Source of the DNA: an uncultured Ruminiclostridium sp.
GTDB taxonomy: Bacteria; Bacillota; Clostridia; Oscillospirales; Ruminococcaceae
Assembly: GCA_910585505.1 (NCBI GenBank)
Contig: CAJUFF010000024.1
Location: 1 to 24,979, forward strand
Reading direction: 5' to 3'
Length of the DNA stretch: 24,979 bases
The notes under the pieces were generated by a model, which had not been told where the DNA came from, did no database searches, and saw only the letters and a program-made list of their open reading frames with translations. A program made the position numbers and the translations under genes. Shown in pieces: positions 1 through 7,816 of the stretch (position 1 is the first letter of the stretch; each line of letters begins with the position of its first letter).

Positions 1-53
1 ATTATAGCACATCTTCTGTATTTTGTCTATATTTTAAATGATTGTTAGTATTA
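1..53 (-). repeat. End of a two-hairpin repeat element (cut by window edge)
   Basis: Read on the minus strand this stretch starts with TAATACTAA and carries TATAGACAAA (positions 22-31), the same end and core found in the elements near 2790 and 24760. Only one end is inside the window and no clear stem can be drawn here, so this is a degenerate or partial member. It supplies the last codons and the stop codon of the WYL-domain gene. Confidence 0.5.
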
Positions 54-825
54 GATTTAGAGTGATATCTCCGTGTTCGTTTATGTTCATATCTATGTTT
101 TCGTAATCGTCCGCCAGCCGCCATTTTACCGAATTATGGAATTTCACCGTCGCCTTTATTTCGTCGGGCGAATGGTAAAGCTTATCGCTTACGTATTCCG
201 GAACCTGTCTTTTTTCCCTTTTCGTGTCCGTGTTTTTCAAATCGGTAAGGCGGGACAATCTGAACATTCTGTAGTCTTCCCTTAAAAGGCAATAGCCCCA
301 TACATACCAGCCCGACCATTGGAAGATGAGATGATAAGGCTCGATCTCCCGTTCGGTGCTGCCGTTTGGGGCACAATACCTGAATGAAATTGTTTCGTTG
401 TTTTCCATGGCGGCTTTTATCATTTCGATCTTTTTGGACAGTCCCGTTTTGTCCCAGCCCGCAAGGTCTATTATTACGGTATCGTCGCTTTTGATTATGC
501 TGACGCTGTCCGCCGAAAGCTTGTCCATAAGCTGTTTATAGCGGTTGGTGCCGCTTACGCTGTCTAAGCTTTGAAGCCCTGTAAGTATAAACCGCATTTC
601 CTCGGAGGATAAAACCGTGCGGTCTATCTTGTAGCTGCTCATTATATATACGCCGCCCCCTTTGCCTCTTTCCGAGGCTATGGGAATGCCTGCCATATTT
701 ATTGCTTCAATATCTCTTATAACGGTACGGTAGGATACCTCGAACTTTTCCGCCAACTCCGATATTGTCGTTTTATCCTTCTGAAGAAGGATCGAAATTA
801 TTCCTATGAGTCGGTTAAGCTTCAT
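34..825 (-). CDS. WYL-domain transcriptional regulator (YafY type), probably 3'-truncated
   Basis: DNA-binding regulator with an N-terminal helix-turn-helix and a C-terminal WYL ligand-sensing domain. Residues 1-60 form a DeoR/HTH_11-like winged helix (TISELAEKFEVSYRTVIRDI) ending in a GKGGG turn. Residues 138-197 form the WYL domain, with GWYVWGYC and FRLSRLTDL visible. At 263 residues it is shorter than the roughly 300 usual for the family. The C-terminal extension stops at ...LNLILTII, exactly where a repeat-element end (TAATACTAA) begins, so the last 30-40 residues appear lost or replaced. The ATG is preceded by GGAG at a suitable distance. It lies 17 bp downstream of the receiver gene and is the last gene of the minus-strand run. 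The ligand and target are unknown. Confidence 0.85.
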   Translation of the reverse strand: MKLNRLIGIISILLQKDKTTISELAEKFEVSYRTVIRDIEAINMAGIPIASERGKGGGVYIMSSYKIDRTVLSSEEMRFILTGLQSLDSVSGTNRYKQLMDKLSADSVSIIKSDDTVIIDLAGWDKTGLSKKIEMIKAAMENNETISFRYCAPNGSTEREIEPYHLIFQWSGWYVWGYCLLREDYRMFRLSRLTDLKNTDTKREKRQVPEYVSDKLYHSPDEIKATVKFHNSVKWRLADDYENIDMNINEHGDITLNLILTII

Positions 826-842
826 ATTTTCTCCGTTATTTG

Positions 843-1271
843 TCAGCCGAGTCTATCCAGATATTCCGAATAGTTTTTTAAATTGTCCTTTGGAGAACGC
901 CAGCCCTCCGCTATGCTGTCCGCGGTAAGCTTAATCCGCTGAATGTTCAGAGGAGGTTCCCAGAAGTCAAAAACGCCGGTTTTTATAAATTCCTCCGCCT
1001 CAGGTTCGGTTAATTTATTGCTGCTGGTCACAACAAAAGGCGATATATTAAAGGACAGCCTTTTTCTCAAGCTTTTCGCGGTTTTTATCCCGCTTAAATA
1101 ATTCAGGTCGCGGTCAATTATAATTAGCTCGAATTTTTTGAGTCCTATCGCCTCAATAGCGGTATACCCCGATTCAACAACCGCCAGATGGTATCTGCTT
1201 TGGTCGGACAGTGCGGAATATATCAATGACGCTGTTTTTTGGTTGTTTTCCACCGCAAGAATATTTATCAA
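843..1271 (-). CDS. Degenerate response-regulator receiver-domain protein
   Basis: Stand-alone CheY-like receiver fold with no output domain (142 residues from the TTG chosen here). The central strand and phospho-acceptor region are visible (ELIIIDRDL, Asp53), as is the Thr/Ser strand (FVVTSSN). The acidic pair that binds Mg2+ is replaced by Glu-Asn-Asn (AVENN), and the conserved Lys is Glu in DFWEPPL, so normal phosphotransfer is doubtful. The start is TTG at 1271 because an AAGGCGGTG Shine-Dalgarno lies 6 bases before it. A GTG at 1280 would sit inside that site and add three residues. It lies 14 bp after the amidohydrolase gene. Its role is unknown; a phosphorylation-independent binding protein is an inference. 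Confidence 0.75.
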   Translation of the reverse strand: MINILAVENNQKTASLIYSALSDQSRYHLAVVESGYTAIEAIGLKKFELIIIDRDLNYLSGIKTAKSLRKRLSFNISPFVVTSSNKLTEPEAEEFIKTGVFDFWEPPLNIQRIKLTADSIAEGWRSPKDNLKNYSEYLDRLG

Positions 1272-1294
1272 CGGAATCACCGCCTTTTATATTT

Positions 1295-2089
1295 TTATTC
1301 AATATTTAACAGCTCAACTGCGTTTTTCCAAAATATTTTTTCTTTATCGCCGTCGCTTATGCTCAAATTTTCTATTGTTTTCATTTCCATGTCGGGTAAA
1401 TGCCATGGCAGATCGCTGGCAAAAACTACCCTTTCCGCACCGTGTTTTTTTATGAGCTTTTTCATAAGCTCCGATTCTAAAAATCCCTTGGTAAATGCGG
1501 TGTCAAGCCATATATGCCTGTCTCCGCAAATATAGCGGAAAACCGCCTCCCAGCAGAAAATTCCTCCCATATGCGCGGCGATGATATCAACGTTGGGTAC
1601 CTTTTCGTGTATAAAAACAAGATCTTGTGGCATTGCGTGACGATTTTCAGGGGAAACAGGATCATAGCCCATGTGTATCGTAACGGGCAGCTTTAGCTCG
1701 GCGCACCTTTTCCAGAACGGCATAAGCCTTTCCTCAAAAAGGAAAAAGCCCTGATAATCGGGATGTATTTTCACGCCCTTTAATCCAAGCGCCTTAATGC
1801 GGTCAAGCTCGTCAAGATACTCCGTGTTGTCCGGGTGCACCGTACCGAAGGAAACGATATTGCCCTTATTTACCTTAGCGGCCCAATTGTTTACGGACGT
1901 CTGCTGCGATGGTTTGGTGGCAATTGGCAGCAGTACGCCGATATCAATGCCGCAATCGGTAAGTATCCGCCTTGTGTCCTCCTCCGTACCTAACGAATAG
2001 TGAGGGAAGCCCGCTGTATCCGACAATTTTTTCATGGCTCTTTCCGCTATGCCGTCGGGGAAAGCGTGAATATGACAGTCAATTTTCAT
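1295..2089 (-). CDS. Amidohydrolase-family metal-dependent hydrolase (TatD/Amidohydro_2-like)
   Basis: Predicted cytoplasmic TIM-barrel hydrolase of 264 residues. The metal-ligand pattern of the family is intact: HxH at the first strand (DCHIHAF, His6 and His8), His139 in VTIHMG, His173 in AAHMGG and Asp226 in FASDLPW. GVKIHP (Lys107, His109) lies on the strand where some members have a bridging lysine. Length and motifs fit Amidohydro_2 proteins, which include decarboxylases and lactonases, so the substrate cannot be told from sequence. The ATG has AAGGAAG about 8 bases upstream. The gene starts 22 bp after the FliT-position gene and looks co-transcribed with the end of the flagellar run, though nothing links it to motility by function. 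Confidence 0.85.
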   Translation of the reverse strand: MKIDCHIHAFPDGIAERAMKKLSDTAGFPHYSLGTEEDTRRILTDCGIDIGVLLPIATKPSQQTSVNNWAAKVNKGNIVSFGTVHPDNTEYLDELDRIKALGLKGVKIHPDYQGFFLFEERLMPFWKRCAELKLPVTIHMGYDPVSPENRHAMPQDLVFIHEKVPNVDIIAAHMGGIFCWEAVFRYICGDRHIWLDTAFTKGFLESELMKKLIKKHGAERVVFASDLPWHLPDMEMKTIENLSISDGDKEKIFWKNAVELLNIE

Positions 2090-2111
2090 TTTCCGAAGCT
2101 TCCTTTCGTTA

Positions 2112-2603
2112 TCAGAAGCTGCTGTCCAACGATCCGCCTATGCTGCCCGAGGGATTTATGCTTGAGTAATAATCTATTTTTTTCTTATCGTTTTTAAGCT
2201 GCATAAGCTGTTCCTTTGCTTCGTTGACTCTTGAGGTAAACTGCGCCTGCAGTGCCCTGTCGCTTTCCGCGGCCTGCATCTGTGCCGAGCGCAGGCTTAC
2301 TATTGCGTTTTGAAGCGGCAAAAGCTTTTCGTCTATGCGGCGGTTTGTGTTGGTACCGGTCAGCATACTGCGTATAAGCTCGGCGTCCTCCTTTTCAAAG
2401 CTGTCGATAAGCTCGGTGCATAAGCCTTTTACCTTATCCATTTCCTCTACAAGGTCGCTTCTTTCCTGTATTTTATCGGTCAGAATCTCCACGTCATCGC
2501 TTTCTATCTTCATAACGTCGGCGGCGATCCGATTATATTCCAAAAGCAGCTTTTCAAGCTCCGCGAACTCTTCCCCGAGTTTTGTTACATTATTATTCTC
2601 CAT
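2112..2603 (-). CDS. Putative FliT-like flagellar chaperone (by position)
   Basis: Small, acidic, almost entirely helical protein of 163 residues, with heptad-like stretches in residues 1-140 and a flexible Gly/Ser-rich tail (INPSGSIGGSLDSSF). I do not recognise a firm family motif. In Bacillus subtilis the gene after fliS is fliT, the FliD chaperone, and size, helical content and position fit that role; FlgN-like proteins have a similar make-up. I chose the ATG at 2603 because AAGGAAG lies 7 bases upstream; an in-frame ATG at 2633 would run through a hairpin and lacks a ribosome binding site. It is separated from fliS by a hairpin and a repeat element, so it may be expressed less than fliS or separately. 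Confidence 0.7.
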   Translation of the reverse strand: MENNNVTKLGEEFAELEKLLLEYNRIAADVMKIESDDVEILTDKIQERSDLVEEMDKVKGLCTELIDSFEKEDAELIRSMLTGTNTNRRIDEKLLPLQNAIVSLRSAQMQAAESDRALQAQFTSRVNEAKEQLMQLKNDKKKIDYYSSINPSGSIGGSLDSSF

Positions 2604-2632
2604 AAGTTTTCTTCCTTTCCATAACCAAAACA

Positions 2633-2654
2633 ACAGCCGAAAGGGTTCGGCTGT
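2633..2654 (-). terminator. Short GC-rich hairpin, possible attenuating terminator after fliS
   Basis: Perfect 9-bp stem ACAGCCGAA/TTCGGCTGT with a 4-base loop, lying between fliS and the FliT-position gene. On the minus strand it is followed by TGTTTTGG, a weak T run; on the plus strand by GTTTTG. It would reduce rather than abolish read-through. The next gene's ribosome binding site follows closely. Confidence 0.5.
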
Positions 2655-2662
2655 GTTTTGAG

Positions 2663-2794
2663 TTATACTAATTCTAAATCATCTTGCAGATAAAATTTTA
2701 CAGGGTCTACAAGATAATTGAGAATTACACCCTAAGCACTAATTCCCGATCGACAACAAAATTTGTCTATACTTTGATCGGGAATTAGTATTAA
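2663..2794 (-). repeat. Two-hairpin intergenic repeat element, copy 1
   Basis: Ends are inverted repeats: TTATACTAATTC at the left and GAATTAGTATTAA at the right. Inside are two adjacent hairpins. One has arms 2670-2690 and 2706-2726 (imperfect, about 21 bp), the other AATTCCCGATC/GATCGGGAATT (2741-2751 and 2776-2786). Between them, on the minus strand, is the linker TAGTGCTTAGGGTGTAATT. TTTGTCTATA lies in the second hairpin loop (2762-2771). There is no coding capacity; size and termini are MITE-like. Confidence 0.75.
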
Positions 2795-2836
2795 TGTTAA
2801 ACTTTTCAAATTATTCGGAATCAGGATTTGCTGCCC

Positions 2837-3235
2837 TTATTTTGAGACCTGAAGACTTTGCGCCGCAATCTCGTCCTTTGACATTGCACCTATTTGGGTA
2901 AAAGCGTCCTTTAGCTCAGCCACCATAGGAAGCAGCGAGTTGACTATTTCCACGTCCTTTTTTACATTTGCCGCAATTATCTGTTTTTCCAGAAAGCCGT
3001 AAATCGCGTCAAGATTTTTTCCGATGGGAAGGTTTACGTCAAGCACCGAACGCAGTGCCGCAATAAGATCGACAGATTTGTTGAGAGCGTTGTTGGCGCT
3101 TTCATAGTTTTTTTCTTTAATAAATACGACCGATCTGTTCAGTTCTCTTTCGGTTTCACTGTATAGCTTTATTACAATCTCGATGGGGGTCATTGTGGTG
3201 ACCGACTGTTTTTTGTACGCTGCATAAGGATTCAT
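2837..3235 (-). CDS. fliS: Flagellar export chaperone FliS
   Basis: Cytoplasmic chaperone that binds the C-terminus of flagellin, keeping it monomeric until type III export. The 132-residue length is typical. The N-terminal signature is clear: MNPYAAYKKQSVTTMTPIEI followed by VIKLYSETERELNRS, matching the Y-x-x-x-(S/T)-x-x-T-x-(S/T)-P pattern that contacts flagellin. The rest is predicted all-alpha. The ATG is preceded by AAAGGA. It lies 83 bp downstream of fliD, as in Bacillus. No flagellin gene is in this window, so its client must be encoded elsewhere. Confidence 0.93.
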   Translation of the reverse strand: MNPYAAYKKQSVTTMTPIEIVIKLYSETERELNRSVVFIKEKNYESANNALNKSVDLIAALRSVLDVNLPIGKNLDAIYGFLEKQIIAANVKKDVEIVNSLLPMVAELKDAFTQIGAMSKDEIAAQSLQVSK

Positions 3236-3318
3236 ACTATGAATATTCCTTTCATATACGAAGAACAGGGACTCTTTACGGCAGCTCCCGCCCTTCGGTC
3301 AAAACCTGTTTAGCTTAA

Positions 3319-6300
3319 TTACATTCCCATAAGCTGGTTTATATAGGAATTCTGACTGTTTATGCTGCCCAACAGCGTCTCCATGTTGGCATAGATCTTC
3401 CAATAACGATCCTGCTGCTGTTCGTAACGCTCCTGAAGTCTGGTTATGGCGGATTTCAGACTTTCGATCTGCTTATAGATGGAGTTGTTGGTAGCGGAAG
3501 CGGTACCGGAAACACCGGCTTTTTCAACCAGAACGCCTCTTTCTCCCGCCTTGCCCGTAGTCTTGGTGGCAGAATTGATAACGTCCTCAAACTGCTTGGA
3601 AATTCCATTTTCGGTGTCGGTAAAGAGTTTTCCGAATTCGTCCGCATATTTGGCAAATATGCTCTCAAACTCCTCATCGGATATTTTTGAATCAAATACC
3701 AGTTTGCCGTGTTCGTTCCATTTGCTGGATGTGGTGATACCCAATGTATATAAGCCTACCTTTGAGCCGTCGGCTGCGTCTACCGTGCTGTATATTATGC
3801 TTCTGAGCTTGGACATAATACCGGTCAGAGTGGAATCTCTGTAAAGAATGCCCTTCTTTGCAAGATCGTCCCATTTCTTTTCCTGGCTCTCGGAAAGATC
3901 CATTTCCTCCTTGTCGTCATCGGTAAGGAAGTAGTAATCCTTGTTGGGTTCGTCGTCAACGTAGCCGTAAACTTCTTCAATCAGCTTATTGTAATCTTCC
4001 ACAAAGCTCTTTATTGCGTTTATCGGCTTAGAGTAGTCGCGGGTTACCTCGTTTGTGAATTCGGTTCCCTCAGCCGCTTTGCTGAAAGTAAACGTGGTGC
4101 CGTCTACGGTATATGAGTTGGAGTTGGTTTCAACCGTTTCACCGTTGATGGTGAGCACTGTGTTCGAGCCTTTTGTGAAATTCTGTCCGGCAGTGAATCC
4201 GAGAGCGGTAAGCAGACCCTGATCGCCGTCCTCAATGTCAATTTTAGCGTCTGCGCCGTACTCATTGGAGGTTATTGTAAACTGGTTAGTAAGGGTTGTG
4301 TAGGTCATTTTAACGCCCGCATCGGAGGCGTTAATCTGTTTCATCATATCGGAAATGGTTGTTTCCCCGCTGAAAGAGAACTCATGACCGTTGATAGTGA
4401 AGTTGTAGTTTCCGTCGCTGTCGGCGGTAAGACCCAATTGCTCAAGCTTTGACGTAGTGTCTACCTGGCTTGTTGTACCTGTGGTATCGGTTTTGTCAAG
4501 ACCAAAGTCGCTCGCGTTGGCAGCCGACTGAGTTATGGCGAAATCCATGGGGTTTCCGGAATATACACCTTTACCCTGAAGAGTTATGGTGCCATCGTCC
4601 GCAACGGTCGCTTCCATTTTAAAAAGCTCGTCTTTAAATGTCAGAGCGCCCAGGTTATTTTCAATATTGGACTTGTTAAAGTCAAATACCGCTTCTTCCT
4701 TGGTGTAATCGGCAATATAGTCTTCCTCGTTCTTACCGGAGAAAAGACCCGCTTCTTCAAACAGCTCCACCTTATCGGCTTCACTTAAACCGTCAAAATC
4801 AATGGAGATAATACCGTTGTTTTTATAGTCGTCCTCGATAGCCTTAGCCTGATTTTCGTAGGCGGTGTATTCGGCGGTAGTTTTGAATTCTTCTTCAGTG
4901 TATTTGAAGTCCTCAAGAGAAACGTAATTTTCATCGCCCTCAGTCGCCGATATATCGCCGCTTGCCACCTTGGCGTCGTAAGCGTTTTTCTTGGCAATCT
5001 CAAATTGTTCGTTATAAACGGCTTTCTGTTCTTTTTCGATTACCTTATCCGTCTGAGCTTTAGCGTTGTCTTCAATCTTTTTGACTTCGTTGTCGTAATT
5101 TTCCTTAAGCTTCTGACCTGTTTTATCATTGGCTATGTACGAATCAATGTCGTCCTGCGTGGTTGCGGCTTTAGCGATATCGGTATATTCTTTTTCAAAG
5201 TAATCTTTAAAGGAAACGTAACTTTCGTCCTTGGGGTCGGTTGAAATCTCACCGCTTGCGGTCTTGGCGTTGTAATCGGATTCAATCTTGGTGAAAATAG
5301 CCTTTTCCTCAGCGGTAAGGCTGTCCATGTCAACCTCCCACTCCTGATTTGTTCCGTCGGACTCTTTAAAGGTGATGTGCTCCTTTATATCCTTTAAAAG
5401 GTCGTTGGCCAAGCAGTTTTTGGCGTTTTCGTTGAGCTTATCCTTGGCTTCGTTCAAAGCGGCGTTGTATCTTGCCTGTGCCATATTTTCGGCAAAGGCT
5501 TTTTTGTCCGCGTCGGAAAGGTTTTCCTCCCATTCCTTAAACTCCTCGTAAACCTCGCCGTCGCGCTGGTTCAGGGCAATTTCTTTAAAGAGGGCTACCT
5601 TATCCTTGTCCGCGTCCTCCTTTATTTTTCCGTCAGCATCAAAAATTTCGTCAAAATAATCCGAAGAAATAGTGGTGAAAGAAACGGTCTTGGTGGTGTC
5701 GCCTACGGTAATGGTAAAGGTATTTTTACCCGTCTGCATATTGCTTATATTTCCGAGGTTGCGGTTATCCTTATAAATTGTCGCGCTTGTGGATATAACA
5801 GCCGATTTGTCGGAAGTGGAGAACTTATTGTCCGAGCCGAGGGTAACAATATTGCTTCCGTCGTTTTTTGTACCGAAAACGGAGAGCTTATTGTTTATCT
5901 GTTCCCTTACTTCGTCCTCCGTACCTCCGTTGAAAGTGATGTTTTTGGATTTTCCGTTTACGGATACCATCATTGAATAAGTTTCGGAGGAATCGGTGCA
6001 CTTGGAAAGATCAACAGGCTTGCCGTTCGCCGCGGCGGATTTGATGTTTGCCTGAGTAGCAACCTTGTGAACCTTTACTTCATACACGCCGGGATTTGCG
6101 TTAACATTGCTGGAAACCTTCACGCCGTTTACGTTGGTTCCCGCGGCGTTGGTAAGCGTGCTTTTGAACGAATTGAACATACCGGTGGACTTAAGACTGG
6201 TATTGCCGTTCAGAATATCAAAATACTTGTTTTTAAGATTGTTAAAGCTGGCTATAAGGGAACGATAAGCGTCCTGCTGTGCTTGGAGCTTAAGTACCTT

Positions 6301-6417
6301 TCTTTGATTGGTATTAATTTTGTTTTTTGTGGTAGCCGTTAATGCGTTAACTATCGACTCGGTGTCGAGACCGGAGTTCATACCGCTCAGTCTGAGAGCG
6401 CTTGTTGCATTAGCCAT
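3319..6417 (-). CDS. fliD: Flagellar hook-associated protein 2 (filament cap) FliD, with large insertion
   Basis: Cap protein that sits at the tip of the growing filament and folds exported flagellin. FliD_N is at residues 1-120 (LSGMNSGLDTESIVNALT), and FliD_C is recognisable from about 750 to the end, with the usual C-terminal coiled coil (ITRLQERYEQQQDRYWKIYA). At 1032 residues it is about twice the common 450-700. The excess is mainly a Lys/Glu/Asp/Tyr-rich, probably helical region at about 255-580. Within it a 28-residue unit is duplicated: residues 381-408 (AKTASGEIS...ESYVSF) and 479-506 (AKVASGDIS...ENYVSL), 98 residues apart. The exposed middle domains of FliD vary widely between species, so this region is probably surface exposed. 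RBS GGAGG; 5 bp after csrA. Confidence 0.95.
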   Translation of the reverse strand: MANATSALRLSGMNSGLDTESIVNALTATTKNKINTNQRKVLKLQAQQDAYRSLIASFNNLKNKYFDILNGNTSLKSTGMFNSFKSTLTNAAGTNVNGVKVSSNVNANPGVYEVKVHKVATQANIKSAAANGKPVDLSKCTDSSETYSMMVSVNGKSKNITFNGGTEDEVREQINNKLSVFGTKNDGSNIVTLGSDNKFSTSDKSAVISTSATIYKDNRNLGNISNMQTGKNTFTITVGDTTKTVSFTTISSDYFDEIFDADGKIKEDADKDKVALFKEIALNQRDGEVYEEFKEWEENLSDADKKAFAENMAQARYNAALNEAKDKLNENAKNCLANDLLKDIKEHITFKESDGTNQEWEVDMDSLTAEEKAIFTKIESDYNAKTASGEISTDPKDESYVSFKDYFEKEYTDIAKAATTQDDIDSYIANDKTGQKLKENYDNEVKKIEDNAKAQTDKVIEKEQKAVYNEQFEIAKKNAYDAKVASGDISATEGDENYVSLEDFKYTEEEFKTTAEYTAYENQAKAIEDDYKNNGIISIDFDGLSEADKVELFEEAGLFSGKNEEDYIADYTKEEAVFDFNKSNIENNLGALTFKDELFKMEATVADDGTITLQGKGVYSGNPMDFAITQSAANASDFGLDKTDTTGTTSQVDTTSKLEQLGLTADSDGNYNFTINGHEFSFSGETTISDMMKQINASDAGVKMTYTTLTNQFTITSNEYGADAKIDIEDGDQGLLTALGFTAGQNFTKGSNTVLTINGETVETNSNSYTVDGTTFTFSKAAEGTEFTNEVTRDYSKPINAIKSFVEDYNKLIEEVYGYVDDEPNKDYYFLTDDDKEEMDLSESQEKKWDDLAKKGILYRDSTLTGIMSKLRSIIYSTVDAADGSKVGLYTLGITTSSKWNEHGKLVFDSKISDEEFESIFAKYADEFGKLFTDTENGISKQFEDVINSATKTTGKAGERGVLVEKAGVSGTASATNNSIYKQIESLKSAITRLQERYEQQQDRYWKIYANMETLLGSINSQNSYINQLMGM

Positions 6418-6422
6418 GGTGA

Positions 6423-6653
6423 TTAGTCCTCCTTTTTGAATTTGAACAGGCTCTCTAAGGTTTCCTTGGAAATCTCTCTTGAAGAGTCCTCATTTATATT
6501 TTGTGTATCGAGAAGCTCGTTTCGGATTATTTTTACATCCTTCGGAGCGGAAATACCGATCTTTACCCGATCCTTTGAAACCTCCAAAATTGTGACTTCT
6601 ATGTTGTCGGCAATAATAACGCTTTCTTCGGTTTTTCTTGTCACAACTAACAT
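6423..6653 (-). CDS. csrA: Carbon storage / translational regulator CsrA
   Basis: Small RNA-binding dimer that blocks translation by binding GGA-containing hairpins over ribosome binding sites. In Bacillus its main target is flagellin mRNA. The first strand is MLVVTRK, and the RNA-contact arginine (Arg44) is in DVKIIRNEL, after GISAPK. It has 76 residues with a charged C-terminal tail (SLFKFKKED). Only one base separates it from fliW, its protein antagonist, and 5 bp separate it from fliD. Flagellin mRNA, its expected main target, is not encoded in this window. Confidence 0.96.
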   Translation of the reverse strand: MLVVTRKTEESVIIADNIEVTILEVSKDRVKIGISAPKDVKIIRNELLDTQNINEDSSREISKETLESLFKFKKED

Positions 6654-6654
6654 A

Positions 6655-7104
6655 TCAGCCCTCCTTTTCGGTTTCGTTTGTATTATTTTTGAATATGGGC
6701 TGACGGTATGGATAATTCTTAGGCAAAATCACCTGTGCCGCTTTTTTTGTGTCCATATTTATCACAATGGGTGATTTAAGATTAACTGTAGTCTCTTTAT
6801 AATCTTCCGGAACGCGTGCTATACATAAAACCTGTAGATTGGTTTTATCGTTCACGCCTAACATAGCTTTTTCCCCGCTGTTGAGGGTTATTTCATAGTC
6901 CTTGCAGATAAGCCACGGATCAAATACGATAAAACACGGGCGAATGTTGTCAATGCACTGGAGCCATGCGGGGTAACGCCCCTTTTCAAGCTCTATAAGC
7001 GCAAATCTTTTCGCGTCCTCAAAGGCGTATATTCCGTTGGGAAATTCAAGGATCTGCTCCTCGCTTATCTCCATGGTTCCGAAATCTCTTGTTTCTATTT
7101 TCAT
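6655..7104 (-). CDS. fliW: Flagellar assembly factor FliW
   Basis: Binds CsrA and relieves its repression. Free flagellin competes for FliW, so the trio links flagellin synthesis to export. The family start is clear (MKIETRDFGTMEISEEQILEFPNGIYAFEDAKRFAL), with FIVFDPWLICKDYEI in the middle and a C-terminal strand SPIVINMDTKKAAQVIL. Length 149 is typical. The RBS AGGAAGGTG is strong. It is directly upstream of csrA and downstream of the YviE-like gene, the Bacillus order. Confidence 0.95.
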   Translation of the reverse strand: MKIETRDFGTMEISEEQILEFPNGIYAFEDAKRFALIELEKGRYPAWLQCIDNIRPCFIVFDPWLICKDYEITLNSGEKAMLGVNDKTNLQVLCIARVPEDYKETTVNLKSPIVINMDTKKAAQVILPKNYPYRQPIFKNNTNETEKEG

Positions 7105-7136
7105 TTATACACCTTCCTGCAGCTATTTACCGTTTG

Positions 7137-7742
7137 TTACGCCCAAGCCTGAAATTCCGAATCGGGAAAGAACATGGGTTCTCCCAGATAGGTTATGTCA
7201 ATATATGCCTTTTGCACAATGTCGAAGTTTACCGTGCCCCTGTCAAGCTGATAAGGCACTATCTGCGTGTTTTCCCAGTCTATATTGACTTCCGTGGGGT
7301 GTTGGGTTATATCGGTTTCGCCCTTGCGCAGTGTCAATTCGGGAGCCACTTCGGGGTAAAAGGCAATATTGGCGTCCACGGGTTCGTTTTTCTGCAAAAA
7401 TTCCTGTTTTTTTATCTCGGAGGGAGGAGTACGGTTCATTTCAACCATATCTCCCTGCTGTACTATCCGTCTTGTGGCTTCGTCCGCCACCTGATAGCCT
7501 TTATCAGCATACATTTTCACCAAAGTATAGTCTTTCAGCTCTCCCAGCCCCATGCTTTCCCTGCACGCGGTGGTATCTACCTCGATAATCCCTTTGGTGG
7601 TGTGTACTTCCAGACCGCCCAAATCGGTATCCTGACGGATAAACGTTTGTTCCGTTCCCGGATTGACCATTCGGGGGTGCTTTATGGTGGTATTCATTAT
7701 GGTGTCTTGTATGTTGTAGCTCAGCAAATTGAAGCTTACCAT
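7137..7742 (-). CDS. YviE-like DUF6470 family protein
   Basis: A 201-residue protein in the place of Bacillus yviE, between flgL and fliW. The segment LEVHTTKGIIEVDTTACRESMGLGEL resembles the N-terminal signature of DUF6470 proteins, followed by a repeated-strand body (MYADKGYQVADEATRRIVQQGDMVEM). There is no signal peptide or membrane segment. DUF6470 has no established function; its persistent location implies a role in late flagellar assembly, which is inference. Start ATG at 7742 with AGGGGGCG upstream. It lies 74 bp after flgL and 32 bp before fliW. Confidence 0.8.
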   Translation of the reverse strand: MVSFNLLSYNIQDTIMNTTIKHPRMVNPGTEQTFIRQDTDLGGLEVHTTKGIIEVDTTACRESMGLGELKDYTLVKMYADKGYQVADEATRRIVQQGDMVEMNRTPPSEIKKQEFLQKNEPVDANIAFYPEVAPELTLRKGETDITQHPTEVNIDWENTQIVPYQLDRGTVNFDIVQKAYIDITYLGEPMFFPDSEFQAWA

Positions 7743-7816
7743 AATATTACGCCCCCTTTTTAATTTTTATTAACATTAACTAACATCCTGAGCCGTATGA
7801 CCGCTTTTTCTTATCG

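Noticed and set aside
3236..3318. Possible sigma-28 promoter upstream of fliS (TAAACAGG and GCCGTAAA)
   Set aside because: The boxes are 26 bases apart instead of about 15 between TAAA and GCCG, and fliS is within an operon.
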